Positions 1 through 6,123 of a stretch of 8,427 nt of DNA are shown one piece after another (the first letter of the stretch is position 1; every line of letters starts with the position of its first letter). The notes beneath the pieces were generated by a model. The model saw only the letters and a program-made list of their open reading frames with translations. It was not told where the DNA came from and searched no databases. Position numbers and translations under genes: made by a program. The stretch spans positions 1 through 8,427 of the forward strand of contig JACNLR010000081.1 of assembly GCA_014381385.1 (NCBI GenBank), written 5' to 3'. Origin of the DNA: Planctomycetota bacterium. GTDB lineage: Bacteria > Planctomycetota > Phycisphaerae > Phycisphaerales > SM1A02.

Positions 1-1910
1 TCACCTGTTTCTTCATCAACCGCGCCTGTGTGATACACAACGTTACCACCAGAATCTGTGACAATCAATTCCACCCAACTTTCAATCATGTCGAGTGGCC
101 CAGTCGGGTAATCGTGCCCTGTTTTATTGTTTGTAAGAAGCACTCGCAAATCAATTTGTTCTCCTACCTTCACGCTTTCAGGTGCTTTAATAACCATGCG
201 CACAACAGGACCGGTAGTCCACTTGTCAGCAATTTCTGGAATTTCTAGTTCACCGCGCATCCACTCTTCAATAAGTTTGGTGTGTTCGTCTGCAAATTCT
301 AAATTTTGCAATTGCGGAATGTATTGGTTTGCTCCTAGGGTTCGGTGTCCTCGATGCATGCCATCGTCTAATGAACGGTTGTAATCCGTCATATCACCAG
401 AAGCAGGGTCATCTGAGTGTACGAGTGGCATGTGGCACTCTCTACACGATACTGTTTGGGGGCTATCATCGCCGTGATACCAACGAGAGTTTTTCCAACT
501 GTCGTATTGGTTTTGTCCTTGCACTTTGCCGATGTCTGTGTTTACTTCCTTGTCTAAATATTGTTTGTGACATGCCGCGCAAAACTCTGGTGTTTTGTAA
601 AGTGGTCTTGAATACGAAGATACGTGGTGCTTTGGATACGTACGGATTAAAAAGTCACTAACAAACTTCGCGGTTTCCCCATCCTCAAGTTCATAGACAT
701 ACCGCTCTTGCGGTTGCAAAGTATAGTCGGCATTCCCTTGCACATCTGTTTGCACAATGTTGTGGCACACTAGACACGAAGTGCCTTCATCGATACCAAC
801 TTCTACTCCAACTGAATTGTTGCTTGAATTTTTTGCACCAGCAAACAATGAAATTGGATCGTGGCACCCACCGCAATAGCGCGTGTGTTCTGGTGAAGTT
901 TCTTCCACCATGAGTGTTTGCACATCTTGAAACATTTTGTCGAGCGAGGAATATCGGTGTGCACTTGGTAACCACTCTTCGTATATTTGCGTATGGCAAC
1001 CGCTTGTTCCACAACGATCAGATCCAGATAACAGTTTCGGGTCGATTGCGCCGTTTTGTTGCATCCAATCGGCCGCCCTCTCGATAATTTCATCTATTTT
1101 CACGTTGCTTGCATCGTCCACTTCAACCGCTCTTGCCGCGGATCGGATATGAGCAAACAACCCGACTGGTTCTTTCTTCGATGCTTCATACGCAGTCGAA
1201 AATGCTTTGCGCTTTTCAGGATTAATGATAGCCAGAACTTCGTCCCTAACATCTTCTTGCCATTGTGTTGTGTCTGTTCGAGCAAGTGAAGGAGCAAACG
1301 GGCGGTCTTCGCCATACTTCCAGTTGTATTCATTTGCAAACGCTGAAACCGTTGGAGGGTCATCGTACATTGTTGCCCACACCCAAGTTGCACCAAGAAC
1401 AACTACTGTCATTCCAACTGACCACTGGTAGTAACGACCTCGTGCCGTTGAGAGCGTTTGTTTTGTTTCCGCTTTGTTTACTTTTCGAATGACAATTGAA
1501 ACAAGATGAAGAAGAATAAATACAGCCATCGCAAAGCCTGTAACGAGGTGCACCGTGTCCCACGTTGTTCCAATCACTGGACCAACAATGCCCTGCCAAG
1601 TCAATACGATTCCACTCACGATACAAACGAGTAACAGAACGACTGAAATGTATCCAAGTAATTGATAGTGACTTAATTTCCCCTTACGACGGACAAGCCA
1701 GTGTCGAATGCAATACCAAATCACCGGAACAACCATCGCGACACCTAGTACCGTGTGCAACAGCACATTAAATTGGTTAAAAGGCGAGAATGGCAGAAGC
1801 ATAATTGCCAAACCAGTCACCGTTTCATACAGTAGAAACCCACTTGAAATTCCTGTGAGCGCAGAACGCCACTCTGCTGGAGCGTCAATTCTTGAGGTGT
1901 TCTTTTGCAT
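1..1910 (-). CDS. Membrane-anchored multihaem cytochrome c with N-terminal cytochrome b-like domain (3' end beyond window)
   Basis: The reading frame is open for 636 codons from ATG 1910-1908 to the window edge, so the C-terminus is missing. An in-frame TAA at 1914-1916 rules out a longer N-terminus. No clear Shine-Dalgarno precedes the start. Residues about 20-180 hold four or five hydrophobic segments with histidines in or beside them (H52, H121, H135), as in small b-type di-haem membrane cytochromes. The periplasmic part then carries five c-haem motifs: C300-x4-C305-H306, CGGCH at 346-350, CLVCH at 379-383, CAACH at 444-448 and CRECH at 489-493. The first motif and the following W-x-x-S-A-H resemble the cytochrome c554 domain family. 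A later NKTGHDYPTG at 595-604 matches a C-terminal beta-domain motif I associate with such cytochromes. The likely role is passing electrons from quinol to periplasmic acceptors; the acceptor is unknown. More haems may lie off the window. The gene is separate from the exporter operon on the same strand. Confidence 0.9.
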   Translation of the reverse strand, partial: MQKNTSRIDAPAEWRSALTGISSGFLLYETVTGLAIMLLPFSPFNQFNVLLHTVLGVAMVVPVIWYCIRHWLVRRKGKLSHYQLLGYISVVLLLVCIVSGIVLTWQGIVGPVIGTTWDTVHLVTGFAMAVFILLHLVSIVIRKVNKAETKQTLSTARGRYYQWSVGMTVVVLGATWVWATMYDDPPTVSAFANEYNWKYGEDRPFAPSLARTDTTQWQEDVRDEVLAIINPEKRKAFSTAYEASKKEPVGLFAHIRSAARAVEVDDASNVKIDEIIERAADWMQQNGAIDPKLLSGSDRCGTSGCHTQIYEEWLPSAHRYSSLDKMFQDVQTLMVEETSPEHTRYCGGCHDPISLFAGAKNSSNNSVGVEVGIDEGTSCLVCHNIVQTDVQGNADYTLQPQERYVYELEDGETAKFVSDFLIRTYPKHHVSSYSRPLYKTPEFCAACHKQYLDKEVNTDIGKVQGQNQYDSWKNSRWYHGDDSPQTVSCRECHMPLVHSDDPASGDMTDYNRSLDDGMHRGHRTLGANQYIPQLQNLEFADEHTKLIEEWMRGELEIPEIADKWTTGPVVRMVIKAPESVKVGEQIDLRVLLTNNKTGHDYPTGPLDMIESWVELIVTDSGGNVVYHTGAVDEETG

Positions 1911-1937
1911 ACGTTATAGCATCGGCATAAACCCCCC

Positions 1938-1976
1938 ATAATACAAGACCCAACTATCCTATTATTTCAGAAATAA
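1938..1976 (-). promoter_or_regulatory. Candidate promoter and dyad operator of the cytochrome gene
   Basis: A perfect inverted repeat, TTATTTC-A-GAAATAA, occupies 1962-1976. Downstream on the minus strand, 1938-1943 reads TATTAT, a plausible -10 box about 28 bases before the cytochrome start codon. A -35 box would fall at about 1961-1966, inside the dyad, and no good TTGACA match is present there. This fits either an activator-dependent promoter or a repressor site covering the -35 region. The assignment rests on position and symmetry only; the binding protein is unknown. Confidence 0.3.
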
Positions 1977-2049
1977 AACCCTTTCTTTCGCATTGATTTA
2001 TAGAAGGTAAAAAAATTACATAAAACCTGTTGTTACTTCGATATTACTC

Positions 2050-2079
2050 TTGAATAGAGTGCAATTTTGTGCATATTAT
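2050..2079 (+). promoter_or_regulatory. Candidate sigma70-type promoter of the small plus-strand ORF
   Basis: TTGAAT (2050-2055) and TATTAT (2074-2079) are separated by 18 bases. Transcription would begin at about 2085-2086, practically at the ATG of the small ORF, so the mRNA would be leaderless or nearly so. This agrees with the absence of a Shine-Dalgarno there. The spacer contains GTGCA twice (2059-2063 and 2069-2073), exactly 10 bases apart. In AT-rich DNA such hexamers arise readily by chance. Confidence 0.25.
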
Positions 2080-2084
2080 TAGAT

Positions 2085-2348
2085 ATGATTTTCGTAACTA
2101 TATTCATCATTTCAACGCTAACATTCGCTGGGCAATCAGGTCCTTGGGATAATGACTTGGAGGCATCGCTCTTTATTGACTCGCCAACTGATGGGAGTTG
2201 GGGTGGAGTCTTTATCGCGTCTAGTGATAACGCTGTTGACTGGACAGTTACATGGACGAACTATGGCGAGATTGCTGACCCTGCTGGTATCCAAACTTCA
2301 GATGGCATTTTGATTTTTGTTACAGCTCTGTACTCCACAGAACCGTAG
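2085..2348 (+). CDS. Small putative secreted protein, possibly a truncated gene
   Basis: This is an 87-residue ORF from ATG 2085; a TTG at 2067 is an alternative start six codons upstream. Residues 1-15 are hydrophobic and end in TFA before GQSG, so a Sec-type signal peptide is possible, although the usual N-terminal positive charge is missing. The rest is acidic and rich in W, D, S and T, with the pattern D-P-A-G-I-x-T-S-D-G near the C-terminus. That pattern faintly recalls the repeats of BNR/sialidase-like secreted proteins, but I cannot assign a family. At 87 residues it would be far too short for a complete protein of that type, so it may be the 5' remnant of a larger gene. No Shine-Dalgarno is visible. 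It is the only plausible plus-strand gene, divergent from the cytochrome and convergent with the exporter operon. Chance coding is a real alternative. Confidence 0.4.
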   Translation: MIFVTIFIISTLTFAGQSGPWDNDLEASLFIDSPTDGSWGGVFIASSDNAVDWTVTWTNYGEIADPAGIQTSDGILIFVTALYSTEP

Positions 2349-2413
2349 TCAATAAAATCTTTAGTTACGCAAGGGCTTATATCTTTATGTGTAGGTGTTT
2401 TAACCATTGCAGG

Positions 2414-2440
2414 ATTACTGATTCAATTTTGAACAGTAAT
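2414..2440. terminator. AT-rich hairpin between convergent transcription units
   Basis: ATTACTG (2414-2420) pairs perfectly with CAGTAAT (2434-2440). After one unpaired A, TTCAA (2422-2426) pairs with TTGAA (2429-2433). The stem is therefore about 12 bp with a single bulge and a tiny loop. It lies 66 bases past the stop of the plus-strand ORF and about 92 bases past the stop of the lipoprotein gene, where a shared terminator would be expected. The stem is AT-rich and neither side has a long T-run, so intrinsic termination would be weak. Confidence 0.35.
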
Positions 2441-2522
2441 TTGTAAAACGTAGTTGACCATCTTTGCAACGCTCAACGATCCACTGTTCTCCAACTTCGC
2501 TGATAATCCTCTCGCCTGATGA
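2415..2522 (-). pseudogene. Possible gene-end remnant (open stretch without start codon)
   Basis: On the minus strand a frame is open for 35 codons between an in-frame TAG (2525-2523) and a TAA (2417-2415), with no ATG, GTG or TTG near its start. The translation contains GERIISEVGEQWIVERC and ends in CSKLNQ, and its residue mix looks like real protein, not random AT-rich sequence. It follows the lipoprotein stop in the +1 frame, but two stops in that frame (TAA, TAG) separate them, so one frameshift would not simply join the two. It could be the decayed end of a former neighbouring gene, or chance. I do not recognise a family. Confidence 0.2.
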
Positions 2523-2532
2523 CTATTGTTAT

Positions 2533-3099
2533 TTATTCAGTGCTTCCCTGCCTGTTATTACCAAACGATGGTTTCCCGCCAACCCAAACTTTACTTGCAT
2601 CTACAACAAATACTCCACTCTCATTGATGTCAACAACATTGCCTGCGACAACTACATATTTTAAAGTTTCAAGCCCGTGGCTGCCTTCAATTGAAAAAGG
2701 ATATGACTCACCCCTTTCATTCATGAAACGTATTGTGCCAAGTCCTTGTGCACGAAGTACTGGATCTTCGCAACAATAGTCTTCAGGCGTAGCACAATGC
2801 TCTTCTTCACCCATGAGTTCACAAGAAATAAGTGACGGATCTGCCACAATCATCATCGAGACTGTTTTTACAAACGAAGCATTACCTCGACCACCGATTC
2901 GAGCAAGAAATGTAACCTCATCGCCTTTCTTTGCAGTCTTCTTCACTTCAACAAGATCTTTAACATCGTTTGGGCGAGTTTCTGTAAAGAATAAACTAGG
3001 TAATTCTAGGGAAACAGCTGCCGGCTGTACATTGTTTTCTTCTTGTCCACCACATGCAGTGAGTGTGGCTATTAATAAAAGTGTGAATATTTGTTTCAT
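2533..3099 (-). CDS. Small lipoprotein with C-x8-C-x6-CC cluster, last gene of the exporter operon
   Basis: This 188-residue protein has a lipoprotein signal: a hydrophobic stretch 4-13 and the lipobox LTAC at 13-16, with lipidation expected at C16. Glycine at the next position, not aspartate, suggests sorting to the outer membrane. The mature part starts with a short linker. A probable beta-rich domain of about residues 45-172 follows, containing KKGDEVTFLARIGGRG (57-72), the motif VADPSL (85-90) and the cysteines C93, C102, C109 and C110. I recall similar Planctomycetota proteins with a GRIGG-type motif and a C-x-TP-x-D-Y-CC motif, all without a known function. Two disulfides or a bound metal are both possible. 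AAGGAA lies 5 bases before the ATG, and the gene starts 12 bases after the upstream permease stop, so it is co-transcribed with the exporter. It may be a substrate-handling or accessory part of the exporter; this is inferred from context. Confidence 0.88.
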   Translation of the reverse strand: MKQIFTLLLIATLTACGGQEENNVQPAAVSLELPSLFFTETRPNDVKDLVEVKKTAKKGDEVTFLARIGGRGNASFVKTVSMMIVADPSLISCELMGEEEHCATPEDYCCEDPVLRAQGLGTIRFMNERGESYPFSIEGSHGLETLKYVVVAGNVVDINESGVFVVDASKVWVGGKPSFGNNRQGSTE

Positions 3100-3104
3100 T
3101 TGAG

Positions 3105-3110
3105 TTCCTT
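3105..3110 (-). promoter_or_regulatory. Ribosome binding site of the lipoprotein gene
   Basis: AAGGAA sits 5 bases upstream of ATG 3099-3097 and just beyond the permease stop codon. It supports this start and shows that Shine-Dalgarno initiation is used in this genome. Confidence 0.65.
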
Positions 3111-3111
3111 A

Positions 3112-4272
3112 TTATTCTGATGCACGAAGCGCTTCTGGTATTGGTAAACGTAAACAACGGATGGCTGGAGCGATTGCGCCAATAACACCAAGCATCAGGC
3201 CAGACCCTACACCTAGTGTAACAACCTCAGGAGTCATAGACAATGTAAATGTTCCCATTGAAAACCGCACCCCAAAACCATCTAGGACAAACATTGAAAT
3301 CGCACAAGCAATGATGGCGCCTATAGATGCAGAAAGAATTGATTCTTGAACTAGCGAGAGGGCTATGGCACTTCGTTTATATCCAAGTGTTTGCAGCGTC
3401 CCGACTTCTCTAACACGGCTTGCAAATGCCGCGTAAGTTGAATTAAACCCACCGAGCATGCCGCCAATAGAAATCATGATGCATGTCATCACAACCATCA
3501 TTTCGATTGGCTTATAAAATTGTGAAAGGGCTGCGAAGTAATCGTCTTCCGAAATTGCAACCAACTCTAAATCAATTCGGCTCGCAGCAAACATGTCCAG
3601 GTCACTTGCCTTCGCCTGATCAAGGGACACAATAATGCATGAGAGAGTATTGCGTTGGGTTGTAATTTGTAAATCGGTAAGTGACGTCCACATTTCTCCC
3701 TCTGCAACCCCACCGCCTGCTGCGAGTATGCCTGAAATGGTGTACGCATCATCATCAAGCATAATTTTCTTGCCAACTGCACCTGTCGCTTCATAGTAGC
3801 CGAGCGTCTGCGCCGCAAGTTTGCCAACTAAAAGTTCGTTTCGACCATTACGCGGTGCGTGTCCTGTAATAATGTTTACTTGATCGTGTACGAGGAATGC
3901 CTCGGGCCGTATGCCACGGATAAGCACAAGCCTATCTTCGCCATCAACGAGAATTGGGATTTGGACATGAATTTCAGATGAAATACCTTCAACTCCTGCA
4001 CGAGAACGAAACCCATCGATAGTTCCTGCAACAATACCTGCGGTATCCATGCCGATCTCACTTCGTTCAACGCTTTCCACACTACCAGCACCTAAAAGCA
4101 TAATATTATTATTCGACCCGCTGACATCTAGCGTAGTTTGCATACCTACCATGAAACCACCCGCAATCATGACAAGAAGAACAACGAGTCCACTTCCAAA
4201 GACCGTGAGTAGTAGGCGAACCGGGGATCGACCCAAGTTTCGTGTTGCATATTCAAATGGTAATAACTTCAT
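3112..4272 (-). CDS. FtsX-like ABC transporter permease (permease B)
   Basis: This 386-residue inner-membrane permease has the MacB/LolC/FtsX layout. One transmembrane helix lies near the N-terminus (about 20-42), followed by a large periplasmic domain (about 43-255) and three helices at about 257-280, 302-330 and 349-372. The segment SRVREVGTLQTLGYKR (285-300), between the second and third helices, is the conserved FtsX coupling region that contacts the ATPase. The N-terminus EYATRNLGRSPVRLLLT is also typical of the family. A Shine-Dalgarno-like AAAGG precedes the ATG by about 6 bases, and the gene begins 12 bases after the end of permease A. The periplasmic domain has a single cysteine, unlike permease A. 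With one helix bundle per protein it should pair with permease A to form a heterodimeric channel. It does not transport through its own membrane helices if it works like MacB, but would transmit ATPase motion to the periplasm. Confidence 0.93.
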   Translation of the reverse strand: MKLLPFEYATRNLGRSPVRLLLTVFGSGLVVLLVMIAGGFMVGMQTTLDVSGSNNNIMLLGAGSVESVERSEIGMDTAGIVAGTIDGFRSRAGVEGISSEIHVQIPILVDGEDRLVLIRGIRPEAFLVHDQVNIITGHAPRNGRNELLVGKLAAQTLGYYEATGAVGKKIMLDDDAYTISGILAAGGGVAEGEMWTSLTDLQITTQRNTLSCIIVSLDQAKASDLDMFAASRIDLELVAISEDDYFAALSQFYKPIEMMVVMTCIMISIGGMLGGFNSTYAAFASRVREVGTLQTLGYKRSAIALSLVQESILSASIGAIIACAISMFVLDGFGVRFSMGTFTLSMTPEVVTLGVGSGLMLGVIGAIAPAIRCLRLPIPEALRASE

Positions 4273-4284
4273 TGATTACCTTTC

Positions 4285-5442
4285 TTACACAGCCCTAAAA
4301 CATGATGCGATGTCAGTCCTAGCCAGACGGAGTGCAGGAATCATTGCTGCGAACATACCAAGTGCTAGTGCAAGTGCAACGCCAACGAAGGCCACTGTTG
4401 GTTCGCTTGCCATTTCAATGTTTACGCCTTCCATTGTCATGGTGAATTGACCCAGTTGCACAGCCACGAATGCTGCGATACCACCAAAAATACCACCTAC
4501 GAGTGCAATGAACATACCTTCTATAAGCACCATCCAACCAATTAGCCAACCGGTATATCCCAGAGTCTGTAACACGGCGTGGTCGCGAATTCTGTCGCGC
4601 ATAGCAAGTGCGACCGCGTTTGCAACTAATGCAAACACAGCAGCAAGCGCACCCCATGCAAGCAGTCCGGCAACTTCAGAAAGTTGTACGATATCGCGAG
4701 CGGCTCGTCCAACGAATGCCTTTTCTGGAAATGTCGAGGTCGGATGCTCATCGTGTGCGAATGTTTCATCAATGGATGAAGCAATACGATCTAGTTCATT
4801 TGGATTATTGACTTGCACATTAAATTGCGTCACAATAGTTCCGGTTCCACCTTTACGAACAGCTTCCTGAAGGAACGGTAGTTGCACAAGAGCTACATTT
4901 TTATCTTGGGATTGTTCTGTTTCTTGAATGCCTGCAACAAACACTTCAATGCCCGCTGCCGAAAAGCGGTCGCCAATCTTTATACCACGTCGTTTTGCAA
5001 GTGCAGAACCAACAATTGCACCATCACCGCGTCTTTCCCACGCTTCAATGGAACCATCGACAATGACACCGTCCTTAGCAATGGCATAATGAATGGAATC
5101 ACGTGGGACACCACGAAACGTAACAATATCAAGCGATGCGCCACAATTAGAAACATGAACCTTTATAGGAACAACACTTGCGACACCATCTATTTGTTGA
5201 ATACGATCTTCATAATATTGAGGTAGGCGACTTGAAAAGGGGCAATATCGATTTTCTCGATATACGACCAACGTCGTATCGTTAGCAGTAATCTCGGTTG
5301 CCTCTTTCACGCCTGTTCGCATAGATTCAACCATGATGAAGAGGAACATCGCAACAGCAATACCACTAACAGTCAAACTTGTTCTAATTGGTGATCGTTT
5401 GATTTGCTTTAGTACAATTGGAAAAACTCGAATCATTCTCAT
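4285..5442 (-). CDS. FtsX-like ABC transporter permease (permease A)
   Basis: This 385-residue protein has the same topology as permease B: a first helix at about 22-40, a periplasmic domain at about 41-255, then helices at about 257-280, 300-330 and 348-371. The coupling motif MRDRIRDHAVLQTLGYT (281-297) lies between helices two and three. The two permeases share layout and the QTLGY motif but differ widely elsewhere, so they are old paralogues, not a recent duplication. The periplasmic domain has two cysteines, C67 in NRYCPFSSRLP and C100 in SNCGASLD, which could form a disulfide. I recall this CPF/SRLP and N-C-x-A-S-L-D pattern from Planctomycetota permeases. The ATG overlaps the ATPase stop by 4 nt (ATGA), indicating translational coupling, and an AGGT lies about 10 bases upstream. 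A second in-frame ATG, two codons later, is a possible alternative start. Confidence 0.93.
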   Translation of the reverse strand: MRMIRVFPIVLKQIKRSPIRTSLTVSGIAVAMFLFIMVESMRTGVKEATEITANDTTLVVYRENRYCPFSSRLPQYYEDRIQQIDGVASVVPIKVHVSNCGASLDIVTFRGVPRDSIHYAIAKDGVIVDGSIEAWERRGDGAIVGSALAKRRGIKIGDRFSAAGIEVFVAGIQETEQSQDKNVALVQLPFLQEAVRKGGTGTIVTQFNVQVNNPNELDRIASSIDETFAHDEHPTSTFPEKAFVGRAARDIVQLSEVAGLLAWGALAAVFALVANAVALAMRDRIRDHAVLQTLGYTGWLIGWMVLIEGMFIALVGGIFGGIAAFVAVQLGQFTMTMEGVNIEMASEPTVAFVGVALALALGMFAAMIPALRLARTDIASCFRAV

Positions 5443-6122
5443 AGTGCAACCTGCTCAAGGAGTTGACCTTTTTCAAGATGTAATACAGTGTTTGCCCAAT
5501 CAGTCGTTCGACGATCATGTGTCACCATGACAATTGTCTGCCCCTGATTCGTTTGTAATTCTTTGAGTAAATCCATAATTGTGGTGCCAGTCTCAAGGTC
5601 GAGGTCGCCTGTTGGTTCATCGGCAAGCAAGATAGTTGGTTTAGTCACAATAGCTCGTGCAATTGCAACTCTCTGTTCTTGCCCACCAGAAAGTTGACGA
5701 GGGTAATGCTTGTAGCGATCGCTGATTCCAACAACATCAAGCGCATGTGAAACTCGTCTATGTCGTTCCTTCCGAGAGAGAGTGTGTAGCAGGAGCGGAA
5801 GTTCCACATTTTCGTATGCGGTCAGAACTGGGATGAGGTTATATAGTTGGAATATGTAGCCAATATGTTCTGATCGCCACTGCGCTAATTTATTTCTACC
5901 AAGCATGTGAATAGCCGTGCCTTCTACGTTAAGTTCGCCACTGCTTGGACGGTCGATTCCAGCGATTAAATTTAACAATGTTGTCTTACCAGAACCGGAC
6001 GGACCCATAAGTGCAACGAATGAGCTGCGGTCAATACCGATGTTAAGATTTTTCAGAGGTGTGATTTGTTCTGTGCCACGGTAATAATGTTTTGTTACAT
6101 TTACACATTCGATGAGTGACAT
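5439..6122 (-). CDS. ABC transporter ATP-binding protein, LolD/MacB type
   Basis: This 227-residue cytoplasmic ATPase is the usual length for LolD-like subunits. Visible motifs are Walker A GPSGSGKT (40-47), the Q-loop glutamine Q92 in IFQLYNLIPVLTAYENV, signature LSGGQ (144-148), Walker B ILLADE with catalytic E169, the D-loop region GDLD (172-175) and the switch histidine H202 in VTHD. All catalytic residues are present, so it should be active. The LTAYENVELPL segment is characteristic of ATPases that work with FtsX/MacB-type permeases. It would form a homodimer under the two permeases. The gene starts 1 base after the adaptor stop, with a perfect AGGAGG inside the end of the adaptor gene, and ends in a 4-nt overlap with permease A. 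It could be named lolD- or macB-like, but the operon fits neither system exactly, so I give no symbol. Confidence 0.96.
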   Translation of the reverse strand: MSLIECVNVTKHYYRGTEQITPLKNLNIGIDRSSFVALMGPSGSGKTTLLNLIAGIDRPSSGELNVEGTAIHMLGRNKLAQWRSEHIGYIFQLYNLIPVLTAYENVELPLLLHTLSRKERHRRVSHALDVVGISDRYKHYPRQLSGGQEQRVAIARAIVTKPTILLADEPTGDLDLETGTTIMDLLKELQTNQGQTIVMVTHDRRTTDWANTVLHLEKGQLLEQVAL

Positions 6123-6123
6123 T

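Noticed and set aside
787..1626. Several minus- and plus-strand ORFs of 70-110 codons across the left part.
   Set aside because: They are shadows in other frames of the long cytochrome gene, whose own frame carries all the haem motifs without a break.
1962..1976. Dyad considered as an intrinsic terminator.
   Set aside because: The loop would be a single base, the stem is AT-only apart from one pair, and no gene ends just upstream of it.
2261..2407. A 48-codon minus-strand ORF starting at ATG 2407-2405 and ending at TAG 2261.
   Set aside because: It has no Shine-Dalgarno and no recognisable family, and it lies mostly antisense to the plus-strand ORF that has a better protein character. Chance is the simpler explanation.
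2523..2545. A frameshift joining the lipoprotein C-terminus to the open stretch at 2415-2522.
   Set aside because: Two stop codons (TAA and TAG) lie in the needed frame between the two parts, and the lipoprotein domain already appears complete at residue 188.
4049..4870. Plus-strand ORFs of 67-133 codons opposite the two permease genes.
   Set aside because: They are rich in S, T, P and A and have no domain pattern. They mirror the permease codons on the other strand.
3112..6122. Naming the ATPase and permeases lolD, lolC and lolE.
   Set aside because: The co-transcribed adaptor and TolC-like genes do not occur in the lipoprotein-releasing LolCDE system, so those symbols would imply a substrate the sequence does not show.
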